Below, piece by piece: positions 25,452 through 34,396 of a stretch of DNA of 45,220 bases. Position 1 is the first letter of the stretch. Each line of letters begins with the position of its first letter. The DNA comes from Actinomycetota bacterium (lineage in GTDB: Bacteria > Actinomycetota > Actinomycetes > Actinomycetales > Dermatophilaceae): assembly GCA_020160805.1 (NCBI GenBank), contig JAIUPO010000028.1, positions 1 to 45,220 on the forward strand, given 5' to 3'. The position numbers and the translations under genes are program-made. The notes beneath the pieces were generated by a model. It was not told the origin of the DNA and made no database searches. It saw only the letters and a list, made by a program, of their open reading frames with translations.

Positions 25452-27772
25452 GCGTGCGTGTCGCGCTGCACGACGGCGCGACCATCCAAGGTGAAGATGG
25501 CCGCCCGCTGCTGGTGGTGGGTGTCCGCCCGCTGAGCGTGCGCGTCGAGACCATCCACGGCGAAGTTCTCGACATTCGGTTCGAGGACCTCGAGGTCGCC
25601 GTCGGGATGCTCGATGGCCGCGTTGATGCCGTGGCGGGGCCCTTCCGGCACAAGTTCGAGAGCGTCCGTGAGGCCGCGCGCCAGTTGGCGCTCGACCGCG
25701 AGGAGATCGTCCTGACCGTCGAGACGGGCTTCGCGCGGGGACATCGTGCCTTGGCGCGCGAGGGTGAGCCCTTCTGGCCGTTCGATCCGGCAGACGGAAT
25801 CTCGCTGGCTCGCAAGCTCTCGGCGATGGTCGAGCAACTGGCAGCCGAGGATGATCTGGATCGTCAGGCTAGTCGTGACCGTGAGGCAGGTCGCTCGACG
25901 CGGCCGGGTCGGATCGGGTCCCCGACCGCCAACGCCATCCGGAACTGGCACCGGGACTACTTCGGGGAACCGGGGGGACTGTTCGAGCTGGTCGATGGCC
26001 GCAGCCGGAAGGGCCGGTCGCAGTTCGACTCGTTGGACGAGGAGATCAAGGACGTGTGCAAGGGGGTCGTGGGCCGGTTCGACGGGACGGAGTCCGCAAA
26101 GCGGCAGAAGGACATCTACCGCCAGGTCCTGTCCAAGCTCAGTGCGGACGGCTTCGTGATGGAGGAGCTGCCTCGGGACACGCTGCGCAGGTACATCGCG
26201 CACGTGGTCAAGCCGTTGGGACGCACGACGCGGGCGCACAAGACGAACAAGCTGCGGACCACTGCCTCGTATTCGTCGTTCGCGACGGTCGGTGTGGGGC
26301 AGGTGGTGGCGATCGATGTGACCCGCGCGGACAACTTTTGCTTCGACCCGTTCACCGGGTCCGCGGTCAGCGTGGAGGTGATGACGGCGATCGACCTGGC
26401 CAGCCGGGTGATCGTGGGGACGAGGGTCTTCCCCCGCAGCCCGACCGGGTTCGAGGCCGGCCTGCTGCTGGTCGACATCCTGCGGCCCTACAGCCTCGCG
26501 GTGGATCCGGCCCGGGTGGATGACTGGCGGTGGGCCGGGGTCCCGGAGCACATCGGGTTGTTCCCGCATGCACTGGCCGAAGCCGAGCGCATCGATGGGC
26601 TCGCGGGCCGGCCGTTGGTCGGTGAGCACGGCATCCCCGGTGTGCTGCCGGATGCGATCCGAGCGGATCGGGGCAGTATTTTCACCGGGACGCATTTTCG
26701 GGCGTTGTGTCGCCAGTTCGGGATCAACTTGCTGCTCTCCCGTGGTGCGCACCCGACCGACAACGCGGTCATGGAGCGCTTCTGGGAGACCCTGCAGGCC
26801 TGTTTCCAGGCCGCGCCTGGGTACAAGGGCCACAACGTATCCGAGCGGGGCTCGAAGGTCGGGCGTATCACCTTGGACAAGGCCGGTCAGCCGGTCTTCC
26901 ACGGCGGTGCCCCGGCGCTGACGCCGCGGGAATTGGAGCGGCACATCCGGGAGTGGATCGCCACGACGTATCACCGCAGCCCGCACTCCAGCCTGGTGCT
27001 GGCCGACAAGAGCATCACCGCCGAGGATGCCCGGATGCGGCTGACCCCACTGGACGTCTACGACAGCCTGATGGCCGCCCAGGGGCGCATCCACGTGCTC
27101 CAGCGTGCGGACCTGATCTACGACGCGATGCCCATCCGGTGGGGCCAGATCGGCGCCAACGGCGTCGAGTTCGACGACTTGTACTACGACTGCCGAGAGC
27201 TGGATGAGTTCCGCAACGTGCGGGACTGGACCTTCCGCTCACCTGACCAGACCGGGCACACCGGTGATCGGCGTGCCTGGGCCGGAGCGAAGGCGGCGCC
27301 GTTCTACTACGACCCTCGGGATGTCTCGGCGTACTGGCTGCGTCACCCCGACACCGACCGGATCATCCGGGTGCCGTGGCGCCGGGAGCACGAGTTGCGG
27401 GCACCGATGACCGGGGTGACGTTGCGGCATGCGAAAGGCCTGATGAAGAAGCGCGGCGCCTACCGGGACCTCTCCCGCGACGGCATCGAGGAAGAGGTCC
27501 TGACCACCCTGAACACGGCTGACGGGTACGACCGGTTGCGGGGGGACCCGGACCTGGCGGACTGGCACGGCAACATGCTCACCGCCGCCGCCATGCGCTC
27601 GGGCCAGTCCAAGCACGACCACGGCGAGGCGGCCTCCGCCGCCGGCGGTCGCACCCCATCGACCGGCGGAGCGCCACGCCCGCGGTCGCGCCCCGCACCG
27701 CCGGCGAAGACGACCAGGGCGCCCTGGGAGACCGACGCCGCCGACTGGTCGAACTTGGAGGAGCAAGAATGA
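25448..27772 (+). CDS. tnsB: TnsB-like DDE transposase
   Basis: The protein has 774 residues from a GTG coupled to the tnsA stop. The catalytic triad is visible: D290 in VVAIDVTRADNF, D407 in AIRADRGSIF and E443 in PTDNAVMERFWET. N-terminal helical DNA-binding domains fill about residues 60-260, and a Mu-type C-terminal barrel follows the core (WGQIGANGVEFDDLYYDC). The Ala/Pro/Arg-rich tail ends EEQE, probably the TnsC contact. It binds the element ends and joins them to target DNA. The stop overlaps tnsC by ATGA. Confidence 0.95.
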   Translation: MSVRVALHDGATIQGEDGRPLLVVGVRPLSVRVETIHGEVLDIRFEDLEVAVGMLDGRVDAVAGPFRHKFESVREAARQLALDREEIVLTVETGFARGHRALAREGEPFWPFDPADGISLARKLSAMVEQLAAEDDLDRQASRDREAGRSTRPGRIGSPTANAIRNWHRDYFGEPGGLFELVDGRSRKGRSQFDSLDEEIKDVCKGVVGRFDGTESAKRQKDIYRQVLSKLSADGFVMEELPRDTLRRYIAHVVKPLGRTTRAHKTNKLRTTASYSSFATVGVGQVVAIDVTRADNFCFDPFTGSAVSVEVMTAIDLASRVIVGTRVFPRSPTGFEAGLLLVDILRPYSLAVDPARVDDWRWAGVPEHIGLFPHALAEAERIDGLAGRPLVGEHGIPGVLPDAIRADRGSIFTGTHFRALCRQFGINLLLSRGAHPTDNAVMERFWETLQACFQAAPGYKGHNVSERGSKVGRITLDKAGQPVFHGGAPALTPRELERHIREWIATTYHRSPHSSLVLADKSITAEDARMRLTPLDVYDSLMAAQGRIHVLQRADLIYDAMPIRWGQIGANGVEFDDLYYDCRELDEFRNVRDWTFRSPDQTGHTGDRRAWAGAKAAPFYYDPRDVSAYWLRHPDTDRIIRVPWRREHELRAPMTGVTLRHAKGLMKKRGAYRDLSRDGIEEEVLTTLNTADGYDRLRGDPDLADWHGNMLTAAAMRSGQSKHDHGEAASAAGGRTPSTGGAPRPRSRPAPPAKTTRAPWETDAADWSNLEEQE

Positions 27773-28878
27773 AGGCCGACCTGCTGCACTCCCTGGCCTT
27801 CACTCCGCCGATCGGGCCACCGCCGATGATCACCACCCGCGAGGCCAACTGCATGTCCGGCGAGGAGCGACGCGCCCGTGCGAGCGAGGTGCGCCGCTTC
27901 CTGGCGGGCCGCTACTTCGACTCCGACCGCGACCGCGGCATCCGGCAGCGCCTGACTGCCCTGATCGAGGGCAACGCGCAGTCGCTGACCGGGACCAAGG
28001 ACGTGGCGATCGTGACCGGCGACAACGTTCTGGGCAAGTCCACGATGCTCTACCAAGTCGCCTTCGAGGCGCACCGACGCCTGGTCGCCCCGCACACCGA
28101 CCCTGATGTCCGTCCCGTGACCACCGCCCGCACCATCACCGGACGCAGGGTCGAGAACCTCGAGGTCGACCACGTGCCCGTCCTCTTCCTGTCCCTGGCG
28201 GCCGGCACGACGGTGGCGAAGTTCAACGCGCAGATCGTCCAGGCCTTGGGCTACCCGCCCGGTGTCGAGAAACGCGTGCGCTACCTCGATCTCCTTGAAC
28301 GACACGGTGTCCGCCTGCTGATCGTGGACGACCTGCACCTGCTGAAAACCTCACTGAAACTGGGCCGCGAGGCGCTGGACCACCTCAAAGCCGTGGTCAC
28401 CGCTGTCGGCGAGCTCGGGGCTACCGTCATCCTCGCCGGCGCGAATCTGCACACACATCCGGTCATGGACGACCCGCAGGTGACCGGGCGGGCCTACGAG
28501 ATCCCCGTCGCGCCCTATTCGGGCACCACGAAGGCCGACAGGCTGGCCTTCCAACAGTTCCTGCGTGAGTGTGCGAAGCACGCCCAGCCCTACCTTCCGG
28601 CCGGTCGGCCCGACCACATCTGGAAGGAACTGCCACACATCTGGCTCGAACGCAGCGCCGGCTACCACCGCGACCTGCTCCAGCTGCTGCGCGACGCCAC
28701 GACCGCCGCCATCGAGGACGGAACCTGGGCCATCACCGAGAAGCACCTCGCCGGCGTCACGCTGGCTGCGCGAGCCGAACGACGAAACGCAGACGCTCAC
28801 GCCACGCGGCGGCGAGCGACCGCCCCGGTCGGTGACCCTTCGGCTACCGCTGCCCCAAGGTCAGGAGCCTCGGCATGA
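27769..28878 (+). CDS. tnsC: TnsC-like AAA+ transposition regulator
   Basis: The protein has 369 residues. Walker A is GDNVLGKST (84-92) and Walker B is VRLLIVDDLHLL with D187-D188. A sensor-like VILAGANL follows at the end of the AAA core. TnsC links a TniQ-marked target to TnsB and enforces target immunity through ATP hydrolysis. It overlaps both neighbours by ATGA, so expression is tightly coupled. The C-terminal tail after about residue 330 is Arg/Ala-rich and poorly conserved. Confidence 0.93.
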   Translation: MKADLLHSLAFTPPIGPPPMITTREANCMSGEERRARASEVRRFLAGRYFDSDRDRGIRQRLTALIEGNAQSLTGTKDVAIVTGDNVLGKSTMLYQVAFEAHRRLVAPHTDPDVRPVTTARTITGRRVENLEVDHVPVLFLSLAAGTTVAKFNAQIVQALGYPPGVEKRVRYLDLLERHGVRLLIVDDLHLLKTSLKLGREALDHLKAVVTAVGELGATVILAGANLHTHPVMDDPQVTGRAYEIPVAPYSGTTKADRLAFQQFLRECAKHAQPYLPAGRPDHIWKELPHIWLERSAGYHRDLLQLLRDATTAAIEDGTWAITEKHLAGVTLAARAERRNADAHATRRRATAPVGDPSATAAPRSGASA

Positions 28879-30320
28879 CCGAGCCAGCGCCGCCGCCGCT
28901 GCCCGCTCGTCCAGACCTGCGACCCGGCGAGGACATCGCGGCCCTTCTGGCGCGCACCGCCAGCGCGAACCACACCACCGTCCGCGAGCTGACCGGCCTG
29001 CAGGTCCACTCGCGGGTCTGGGAAGAGCCCCCGGATGACCTGCTGCACCGCGTCGCGGCACTCACCTCGACCGCCGTGGACGAGCTGAGGCCAGCGACCC
29101 TGCGTGGCGCCTACCCGGGGATGGCGCCGGAGCGAGCCCGCACCGGCCGGCGGTATGCCGGTCAACCCGCCACTTGCCCCCAGTGCCAGATTGCGACCGT
29201 CGCCGCGCGGCTGAACATTGTCGTGCTGTGCCCCAACTGCGGCTGCTTCCTGCACGACGCCTACTTCCCGCACCCCAGCCACCCGGGACCCGACATCGAG
29301 GCGGTCCACCGTGAGATGCTCGCCACCCTCTGCTCAGCCGGTGAGTCTCAGCGTGCTCGAGACCGGCTGACGCGACTCGAATCTCTGATGGCCGGTCTCG
29401 AGCACGCGTTGTGGACCAACTGGCCCCCACTCCTACCCGGAGAGTCCACCCTCTGGCGTGAGGCCGTGGTGGATTTCCTGCGCTGGGGGCTGCAACCGGG
29501 CCGGGTCGTTGCCAGGCCGCCGTACATCAGCGCGACGACCCTGGCGCTGACCTGGGCCGCTTCCGCCACACAGGCCGCGGCCCGTGACCTCGCCGACCAG
29601 ATCGCCATCATGGGCGACCCGTGGTTGCCCGCCAGGGACCTGGTGCCGCGATGGCCCGACGCTCACACGGGGTGCGAGGCCGTGCTCTCCCTGATCCTGG
29701 ACCACGGCATCCACGTCGGGCACATCCCTACAACCATGCGCCGCAACCACGACCTCCTCGTGCTGCCCGAAGCGACCCGCACCATCCGCACCGCCGAGGC
29801 AGTCGCCCTGACCTCACTCGTCGCCCAGGCCCGGAACAGCGACCTCTCGATCCGCGACATCCACACGCTGCACGCAGCCACGATCAACCCTCAGGTGGCC
29901 CGGCTCGCCGAGCACATCACCGAAGACGTGGACACCTACCGCCGCCTGGCGGCCCACCTGGCCTTCCTCCTCGAAGAAGGGCTGCCGCCGCTGGCGCAGC
30001 GTCGCGAGGCGCTGCGCAACGTCAAGATGATTCCCCACGGCGTCATCGAAGAGCTGCCGGCCGCTGCGGCGCACACGCCCGATGCCGGGAGGCTGGCAGC
30101 GGCTTGGGTGTGGCTGGATGCCACCCTCGGGCGTCCGGCTGGTGGACCACATGCCCAGATGGCCCCTCGGCTGCTGTTGGCCTTCGACCACGACATGAAC
30201 CCCGAAGGCCGACTGCTCCTGCGCGACTGGTGGCAGCACCACCTGCAGCTCAGCGCCACGGTCGCCGTCGACGCCCTCCCGCGACTAGGCCGTGATCACG
30301 GTGAGCGTCGTGTCTCCTGA
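28875..30320 (+). CDS. TniQ-family target-selection protein, first copy (divergent zinc finger)
   Basis: The protein has 481 residues and is coupled to tnsC by ATGA. The N-terminal layout (RPGEDIAALLARTASANHTTVRELTG) and a zinc motif (TCPQC at C101/C104, CPNCGCFLHD at C119/C122/C124) place it in the TniQ/TnsD family. The canonical CPxHG..L...CPxC block is altered: Cys replaces His and the last Cys pair is missing. The rest is helical. TniQ/TnsD proteins recognise an attachment site or another target signal and recruit TnsC. Being paired with a more canonical copy, it may serve a second targeting route or form a heteromer. Confidence 0.8.
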   Translation: MTEPAPPPLPARPDLRPGEDIAALLARTASANHTTVRELTGLQVHSRVWEEPPDDLLHRVAALTSTAVDELRPATLRGAYPGMAPERARTGRRYAGQPATCPQCQIATVAARLNIVVLCPNCGCFLHDAYFPHPSHPGPDIEAVHREMLATLCSAGESQRARDRLTRLESLMAGLEHALWTNWPPLLPGESTLWREAVVDFLRWGLQPGRVVARPPYISATTLALTWAASATQAAARDLADQIAIMGDPWLPARDLVPRWPDAHTGCEAVLSLILDHGIHVGHIPTTMRRNHDLLVLPEATRTIRTAEAVALTSLVAQARNSDLSIRDIHTLHAATINPQVARLAEHITEDVDTYRRLAAHLAFLLEEGLPPLAQRREALRNVKMIPHGVIEELPAAAAHTPDAGRLAAAWVWLDATLGRPAGGPHAQMAPRLLLAFDHDMNPEGRLLLRDWWQHHLQLSATVAVDALPRLGRDHGERRVS

Positions 30321-31956
30321 CCCCGGCCGCAACCTGCCGGCCCGCCCGACCCTGCACGCCGGCCAAGCCCTGGACTGCTACCTCGAGCACGCCGCCGACG
30401 CCAACCACATACCGGCGGCCACGGTCATGCGCGCCATCACCGACGCGTGCGACACCACCCGCTACGTGCTGCTGCGCCCCACCCCCCGCACCCTCGAGGT
30501 CCTCTCGGGCCTGACCGGCCAGTCGACCGCGGCGCTGACCGCGGCGACGCTCGCCGCCGTCGACGGGACGCTGCTGGACCTGTCCGGTCTCGACCCGCAC
30601 CACCAGCCCAGCTACCGCGCCGTCGCCGCCCGAGGCTGGGCACCCGGTCAAGGCACCCAGATCTGTCCCCGCTGCCTCGCCGAGACCGGCACCTGGGACA
30701 TCTCGTGGCGAATCCCCACCACCACCGTCTGCCTCCGCCACGGCTGCTACCTGCTCTCGACGTGCCCGGGCTGCCAGCGGCCCTTCCGCGCCACCAGATC
30801 CACGCTCCTGCGCCCGATCGGCGCAAAGACCCGCTGTGGCAATGCCCTGGGTCGACGCGGCCATTACTGCCCAACGGACCTCAGCACGCTCCCGATGGAG
30901 CCGGCCGACCCCGGCTGCGTCGACCGGCAAGCACGTACCCAGGCCCAGTCGCTGGTGGCGCGACCACCCCAGGTCTTCGGTGAAGGCACCACGGCCCGCC
31001 GGTTCATGGCGGACGTCCATGGCCTGACCGCCCTGCTGCTGCACATCGCCACCGCCACCACCCGTCCCGGCCTGCTGCCCGAATGGGCGGGACAGGTCCA
31101 CGCTGCGACCCATACACAGCAGCGGGCACCCCGATGGGGCCTGAAACTACCCGCGGACATCTCCACCCGATCCCAGGCGCTGACTACGACTGCGGACATC
31201 CTCACCAGTAGCGGCATCGAGGAGGCCGTCACGCGCTTCGCGCCGTGGGTGGAGGCGATCCCGCGCACCCCGGACGGTTTGCTGGGCTGGGTCGGCGACC
31301 ACACCCGGCACACCAGCTCCACGACCCGCCTGGTCATGGCCACACATGCGCCACGCCGGCGCCTCTCGCGCCTACTCGACGCGACGCCGCCGCTGACGGT
31401 CTCCACCCGGCAGATCCCCCAGGTCCTGCCGGTCGAGCTCTACGAGGAGCACTTGGGCATTCTGTTCACCTCCCGACCCGAAACCGTCCAGCTGTTCGCT
31501 TCCCTGACCATGGCCCTCACCCACCCCGGCATCACCACCTGGGCCGCGGCCGCACAAGCCCTCGGACTGCCTCCAGATCTCGGATCGCGGTGCGCCGCAG
31601 CCGCCGCGGCCAGCCAGACCGCTTCACCCGCGGCCGTCCTCGAGGCCATAACCGCCGCCGCGGGCGATCTCGACCGGCGGGATTACCGAGCCCTGGAAGA
31701 CCAGGTCCATGCCCTCGCCGCATCGACCTCGTGGTTCATCGCCTGGGCACGTAGATACCGGCCAGGCACCCGGGCCTCAAACTGGTCTCTGGCCGTGCAG
31801 TGGCTATGGGTCAAGGCGGCCCATGCCCACCCGGGGACCGCGCCTCTGGCAGATCCAGCACGAATGCGGAGATTCTCCGCCACCCTCAGTACCGCGCAAC
31901 AGGTCAGCCTGCGACAGGTCCTAGACCAGCCCACATCAGAAGCGGAGAGTCCATGA
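30292..31956 (+). CDS. tniQ: TniQ-family target-selection protein, second copy (canonical zinc finger)
   Basis: The protein has up to 554 residues, with GTG starts possible at 30292, 30301 or 30310. The first makes a 29-base overlap with the upstream gene. The zinc finger is classic: CPRCLAETGTWDISWRI (C125, C128), then VCLRHGCYLLSTCPGC (C147, H150, C158, C161). A long helical region follows, with EAITAAAGDLDRRDYRALEDQVHALA. Its size and finger match TnsD-like proteins that bind a fixed chromosomal site, so it is the better candidate for reading the 3' end of dnaB. That link is inference. Confidence 0.88.
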   Translation: MITVSVVSPDPGRNLPARPTLHAGQALDCYLEHAADANHIPAATVMRAITDACDTTRYVLLRPTPRTLEVLSGLTGQSTAALTAATLAAVDGTLLDLSGLDPHHQPSYRAVAARGWAPGQGTQICPRCLAETGTWDISWRIPTTTVCLRHGCYLLSTCPGCQRPFRATRSTLLRPIGAKTRCGNALGRRGHYCPTDLSTLPMEPADPGCVDRQARTQAQSLVARPPQVFGEGTTARRFMADVHGLTALLLHIATATTRPGLLPEWAGQVHAATHTQQRAPRWGLKLPADISTRSQALTTTADILTSSGIEEAVTRFAPWVEAIPRTPDGLLGWVGDHTRHTSSTTRLVMATHAPRRRLSRLLDATPPLTVSTRQIPQVLPVELYEEHLGILFTSRPETVQLFASLTMALTHPGITTWAAAAQALGLPPDLGSRCAAAAAASQTASPAAVLEAITAAAGDLDRRDYRALEDQVHALAASTSWFIAWARRYRPGTRASNWSLAVQWLWVKAAHAHPGTAPLADPARMRRFSATLSTAQQVSLRQVLDQPTSEAESP

Positions 31957-32768
31957 GCCCACGCAGCGCCGCGCCGATCACCGACGACGTCATCGCCGCG
32001 ATCGCAAAGTTCTTTCACGGCGGAGCCGGACCCAGTCACAGCGAGATCAGCCGAGTGCTCACCGGCACCGGCTACAGCGACGACTACACCTATGACCCCG
32101 ACGTTCAAGGGCCCAACAAGGAGAAGCGTGTCCTGCGGGGCCTAGCTCTGGCCAAGCGACAACCTGCCCGGGCTCGGGAGCTCGTCGACGGCCTGCTGTC
32201 CCTGCTGCGCGTCAACGGCCTGATCGGTGAAGGCGCGGCAGGTGAGGACGTCGACCGCCTCCGGCGAGCTCTCGGGTCCGCCGGTTGGCGCCTCACCCAA
32301 GAGGGCCATGTTCATCCGTTCGGCCAGGTCGACCTGGACACCGGGGGCAGGGCCGCTCTCGACGAACAGGTCGACCGGCTACGCCGCTCCACCAGCGATC
32401 CGGCGCTGCTGATCGGGACGGCCAAGGAGCTGCTGGAGTCCGTCTCGAAGTTCGTCCTTGAAGAGACGGGCTTCCCGGTCAACGAGAAGATGGACTACAA
32501 CCAGCTGTGGCACCTCGCCCGCGAACGCCTCGGTGTCCTGCCCCAGCAGGTTGACCCGAACGTCCCAGGCGCCAACGCGATCCGCGCGATCCACCAGTCA
32601 ACCTGGAACATCGCCGACCAGATCAACGCGCTACGCAACCTCCAAGGCACCGGCCACGGACGGACCCTGCCATCAGGGGTATCTGAAGATCTCGCGATGC
32701 TCGTCGTCCGCGAAGCCGCCACCGTCGCCGACTACATGCTCGCCAGACTCGAACGCGAGAAGGGATGA
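31953..32768 (+). CDS. AbiJ/Abi_C-like abortive infection protein, coupled to the transposition operon
   Basis: The protein has 271 residues and starts in an ATGA overlap with tniQ. The N-terminal part (ITDDVIAAIAKFFHGGAGPSHSEISRVLTGTGY...NKEKRVLRGL) resembles AbiJ N-terminal domains. The C-terminal half matches Abi_C: DPALLIGTAKELLESVSKFVLEETG, LWHLARERLGVLP, IHQSTWNIADQINALRNLQGTGHGRT. The last phrase gives R228-N229 and H235, compatible with the R-x4-6-H motif of HEPN ribonucleases. It may be a defence gene or a regulator of the element. It is the final gene of a five-gap overlapping operon. Confidence 0.75.
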   Translation: MSPRSAAPITDDVIAAIAKFFHGGAGPSHSEISRVLTGTGYSDDYTYDPDVQGPNKEKRVLRGLALAKRQPARARELVDGLLSLLRVNGLIGEGAAGEDVDRLRRALGSAGWRLTQEGHVHPFGQVDLDTGGRAALDEQVDRLRRSTSDPALLIGTAKELLESVSKFVLEETGFPVNEKMDYNQLWHLARERLGVLPQQVDPNVPGANAIRAIHQSTWNIADQINALRNLQGTGHGRTLPSGVSEDLAMLVVREAATVADYMLARLEREKG

Positions 32769-33087
32769 CCGCCAGCTCGACCCGCCCTGGGGCGGCCGCA
32801 CGTCCCTGTCAACGCTGCTCGAGGTCTGACGGTGCGCGCGAGACCCCAGCCCACAGGGCATCCAGATGGTCGCGACTTGTCCCACGACGAGGTTGGGGAC
32901 GCGGTAGCACGCACCGTCCCGGCCTTGCAATAGCTAACGAGCGCAATTACACCGTCTCTGGCATGGACCTGCGGAGGCTGCGCGAACAAACCGACGAGGC
33001 CGTTCACGCGACGATCGAGCAGGCTGGGTAGACCACCGCAGCCAGCGCCTGACATCTCACGGCAGGGTGACTCATAGACTGTGGGTC
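32769..33087. other. Gap without a convincing gene
   Basis: A reading frame at 32765-33031 overlaps the Abi stop by ATGA, but its first two thirds are Arg/Ser/Pro-rich and look like out-of-frame translation. Only the last 25 or so residues (MDLRRLREQTDEAVHATIEQAG) look protein-like. The stretch may be the eroded remains of a gene. Confidence 0.5.
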
Positions 33088-33519
33088 ATGGCCCTCGACT
33101 GCCGAGCCCGCGCGCGGGCTGGTCGCGCGCTTCAGCCTCGATGGGGCCTGCTGATTCTGGGGCTGGCCACCGCGGTGGTCGCCGGCATCCTTGCCATGCA
33201 CGGATTCTCCGTCGGCCATCACATGCCGGGCGAGGTCTCCACGCAGCAGGTGGACTCGAGCACGAGCCACCACACGCATCAAGACCCAGCGAGCTCGGGC
33301 GCACATTCATGTCCGTCCCCCGGCTGCGACGAGCACGGCTCGATGGCCGCGATGTGCTTGCTCATGCTGCTGTGGCTGGTGACCCTCGTGCCACGGCGCG
33401 GTGGCTCCTCGTGGCGATGGCAACCCCCGTGGGTGACCTGGCTCGCTGCCCAGTCACCACCCCCACCGGGGCACCTGTCACGCGTGTCGTTGATTCGGCT
33501 GTGCATCATCCGAACGTGA
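33088..33519 (+). CDS. DUF6153-like small membrane protein
   Basis: The protein has about 143 residues from ATG 33088. An alternative GTG lies at 33067, and a TAGACT -10-like box sits just upstream, so the mRNA may be leaderless. The first membrane segment GLLILGLATAVVAGILAMHGF is followed by a His-rich loop (SVGHHMPGE, SSTSHHTHQD, CPSPGCDEHG) and a second segment MAAMCLLMLLWLVTLV. Such proteins commonly precede DUF305 genes in actinobacteria. The His/Cys-rich loop suggests metal binding, probably copper. Confidence 0.65.
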   Translation: MALDCRARARAGRALQPRWGLLILGLATAVVAGILAMHGFSVGHHMPGEVSTQQVDSSTSHHTHQDPASSGAHSCPSPGCDEHGSMAAMCLLMLLWLVTLVPRRGGSSWRWQPPWVTWLAAQSPPPPGHLSRVSLIRLCIIRT

Positions 33520-33609
33520 GCAGGCGTCTCGCGTCCGAGCACGCCACACGGCGTCGCCGGACGCAGTCCTGCCCGATCAACGACACCAGACAAGGAATCG
33601 CGATTTCGC

Positions 33610-34227
33610 ATGCGCAAGAACACCATCACCAAGACATTGGCGACCGCCGCGGCAGCCACCCTCATCGTCAGTGGCTGCTCCCAAGGCAGTAGCAGCCACG
33701 ACTCCCACGGCGGCAGCGAGAGCGGCAGTAGCCAGGCGTCGGCACAGTTCAACGACGCCGACGTCACCTACGCCGAAGGCATGATCATGCATCACCAGCA
33801 GGCCGTGGAGATGTCCGACATCATCCTCGACAAGTCCGGGGTCAACCCCGACGTGGTGGAGATGGCCAAACAGATCAAGAAGGCCCAAGGGCCAGAGATC
33901 AAGGAGATGCAGACCTGGCTCAAGGACTGGGGTCAGGACGACTCGGGCCACGAGGGCCACGGTGGCGACTCCGGCTCCGGAGACGAGATGAGCCATGACG
34001 GCATGGTCAGCCCCGAGGACATCAAGAAGCTCAAGGCAGCCGACGGCGAACAAGCCTCTACGCTGTTCCTCGACCAGATGATCGAGCACCACCAAGGCGC
34101 CGTGAAGATGGCCAAGGACCACCGCCAGGACGGGGAGAACCCCGACGCGGTGGAGCTGTCCAAGAACGTCATCAGCGACCAGAACGCCGAGATCAAGGAG
34201 ATGCGGACCTTGCGCTCCTCGCTCTGA
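33610..34227 (+). CDS. DUF305 lipoprotein (putative copper-binding)
   Basis: The protein has 205 residues. The signal ends in a lipobox (LIVSGC), then comes a Ser/Gly/His spacer. Two DUF305 motifs follow: FNDADVTYAEGMIMHHQQAVEMSDIILDKSG and LFLDQMIEHHQGAVKMAKDHRQDG. They are joined by a His/Met/Asp-rich loop (GHEGHGGDSGSGDEMSHDGM). DUF305 proteins have a ferritin-like helical fold and often sit in copper or heavy-metal islands. It is probably anchored outside the membrane and coexpressed with the gene upstream. Confidence 0.9.
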   Translation: MRKNTITKTLATAAAATLIVSGCSQGSSSHDSHGGSESGSSQASAQFNDADVTYAEGMIMHHQQAVEMSDIILDKSGVNPDVVEMAKQIKKAQGPEIKEMQTWLKDWGQDDSGHEGHGGDSGSGDEMSHDGMVSPEDIKKLKAADGEQASTLFLDQMIEHHQGAVKMAKDHRQDGENPDAVELSKNVISDQNAEIKEMRTLRSSL

Positions 34228-34396
34228 TTTCTCGCAACGGGCCCTGATCGACACCAGTTCACGCACCCCCAACGATCAGCCGACGCAGTCTGCTCCTGGT
34301 CGGCATCGGGTCGGCGTGTCAGTGACGGACTAGACGCCCCACACGGACCGCGAGATGCTCACGAAGCGCACAGAGGTCCTGCAGGCGGCCCGGTGC

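Noticed and set aside
32765-33031. Possible seventh gene coupled to the transposition operon
   Set aside because: The ATGA overlap is attractive, but the amino-acid composition is that of out-of-frame GC-rich DNA except for a short tail, and no family is recognisable.
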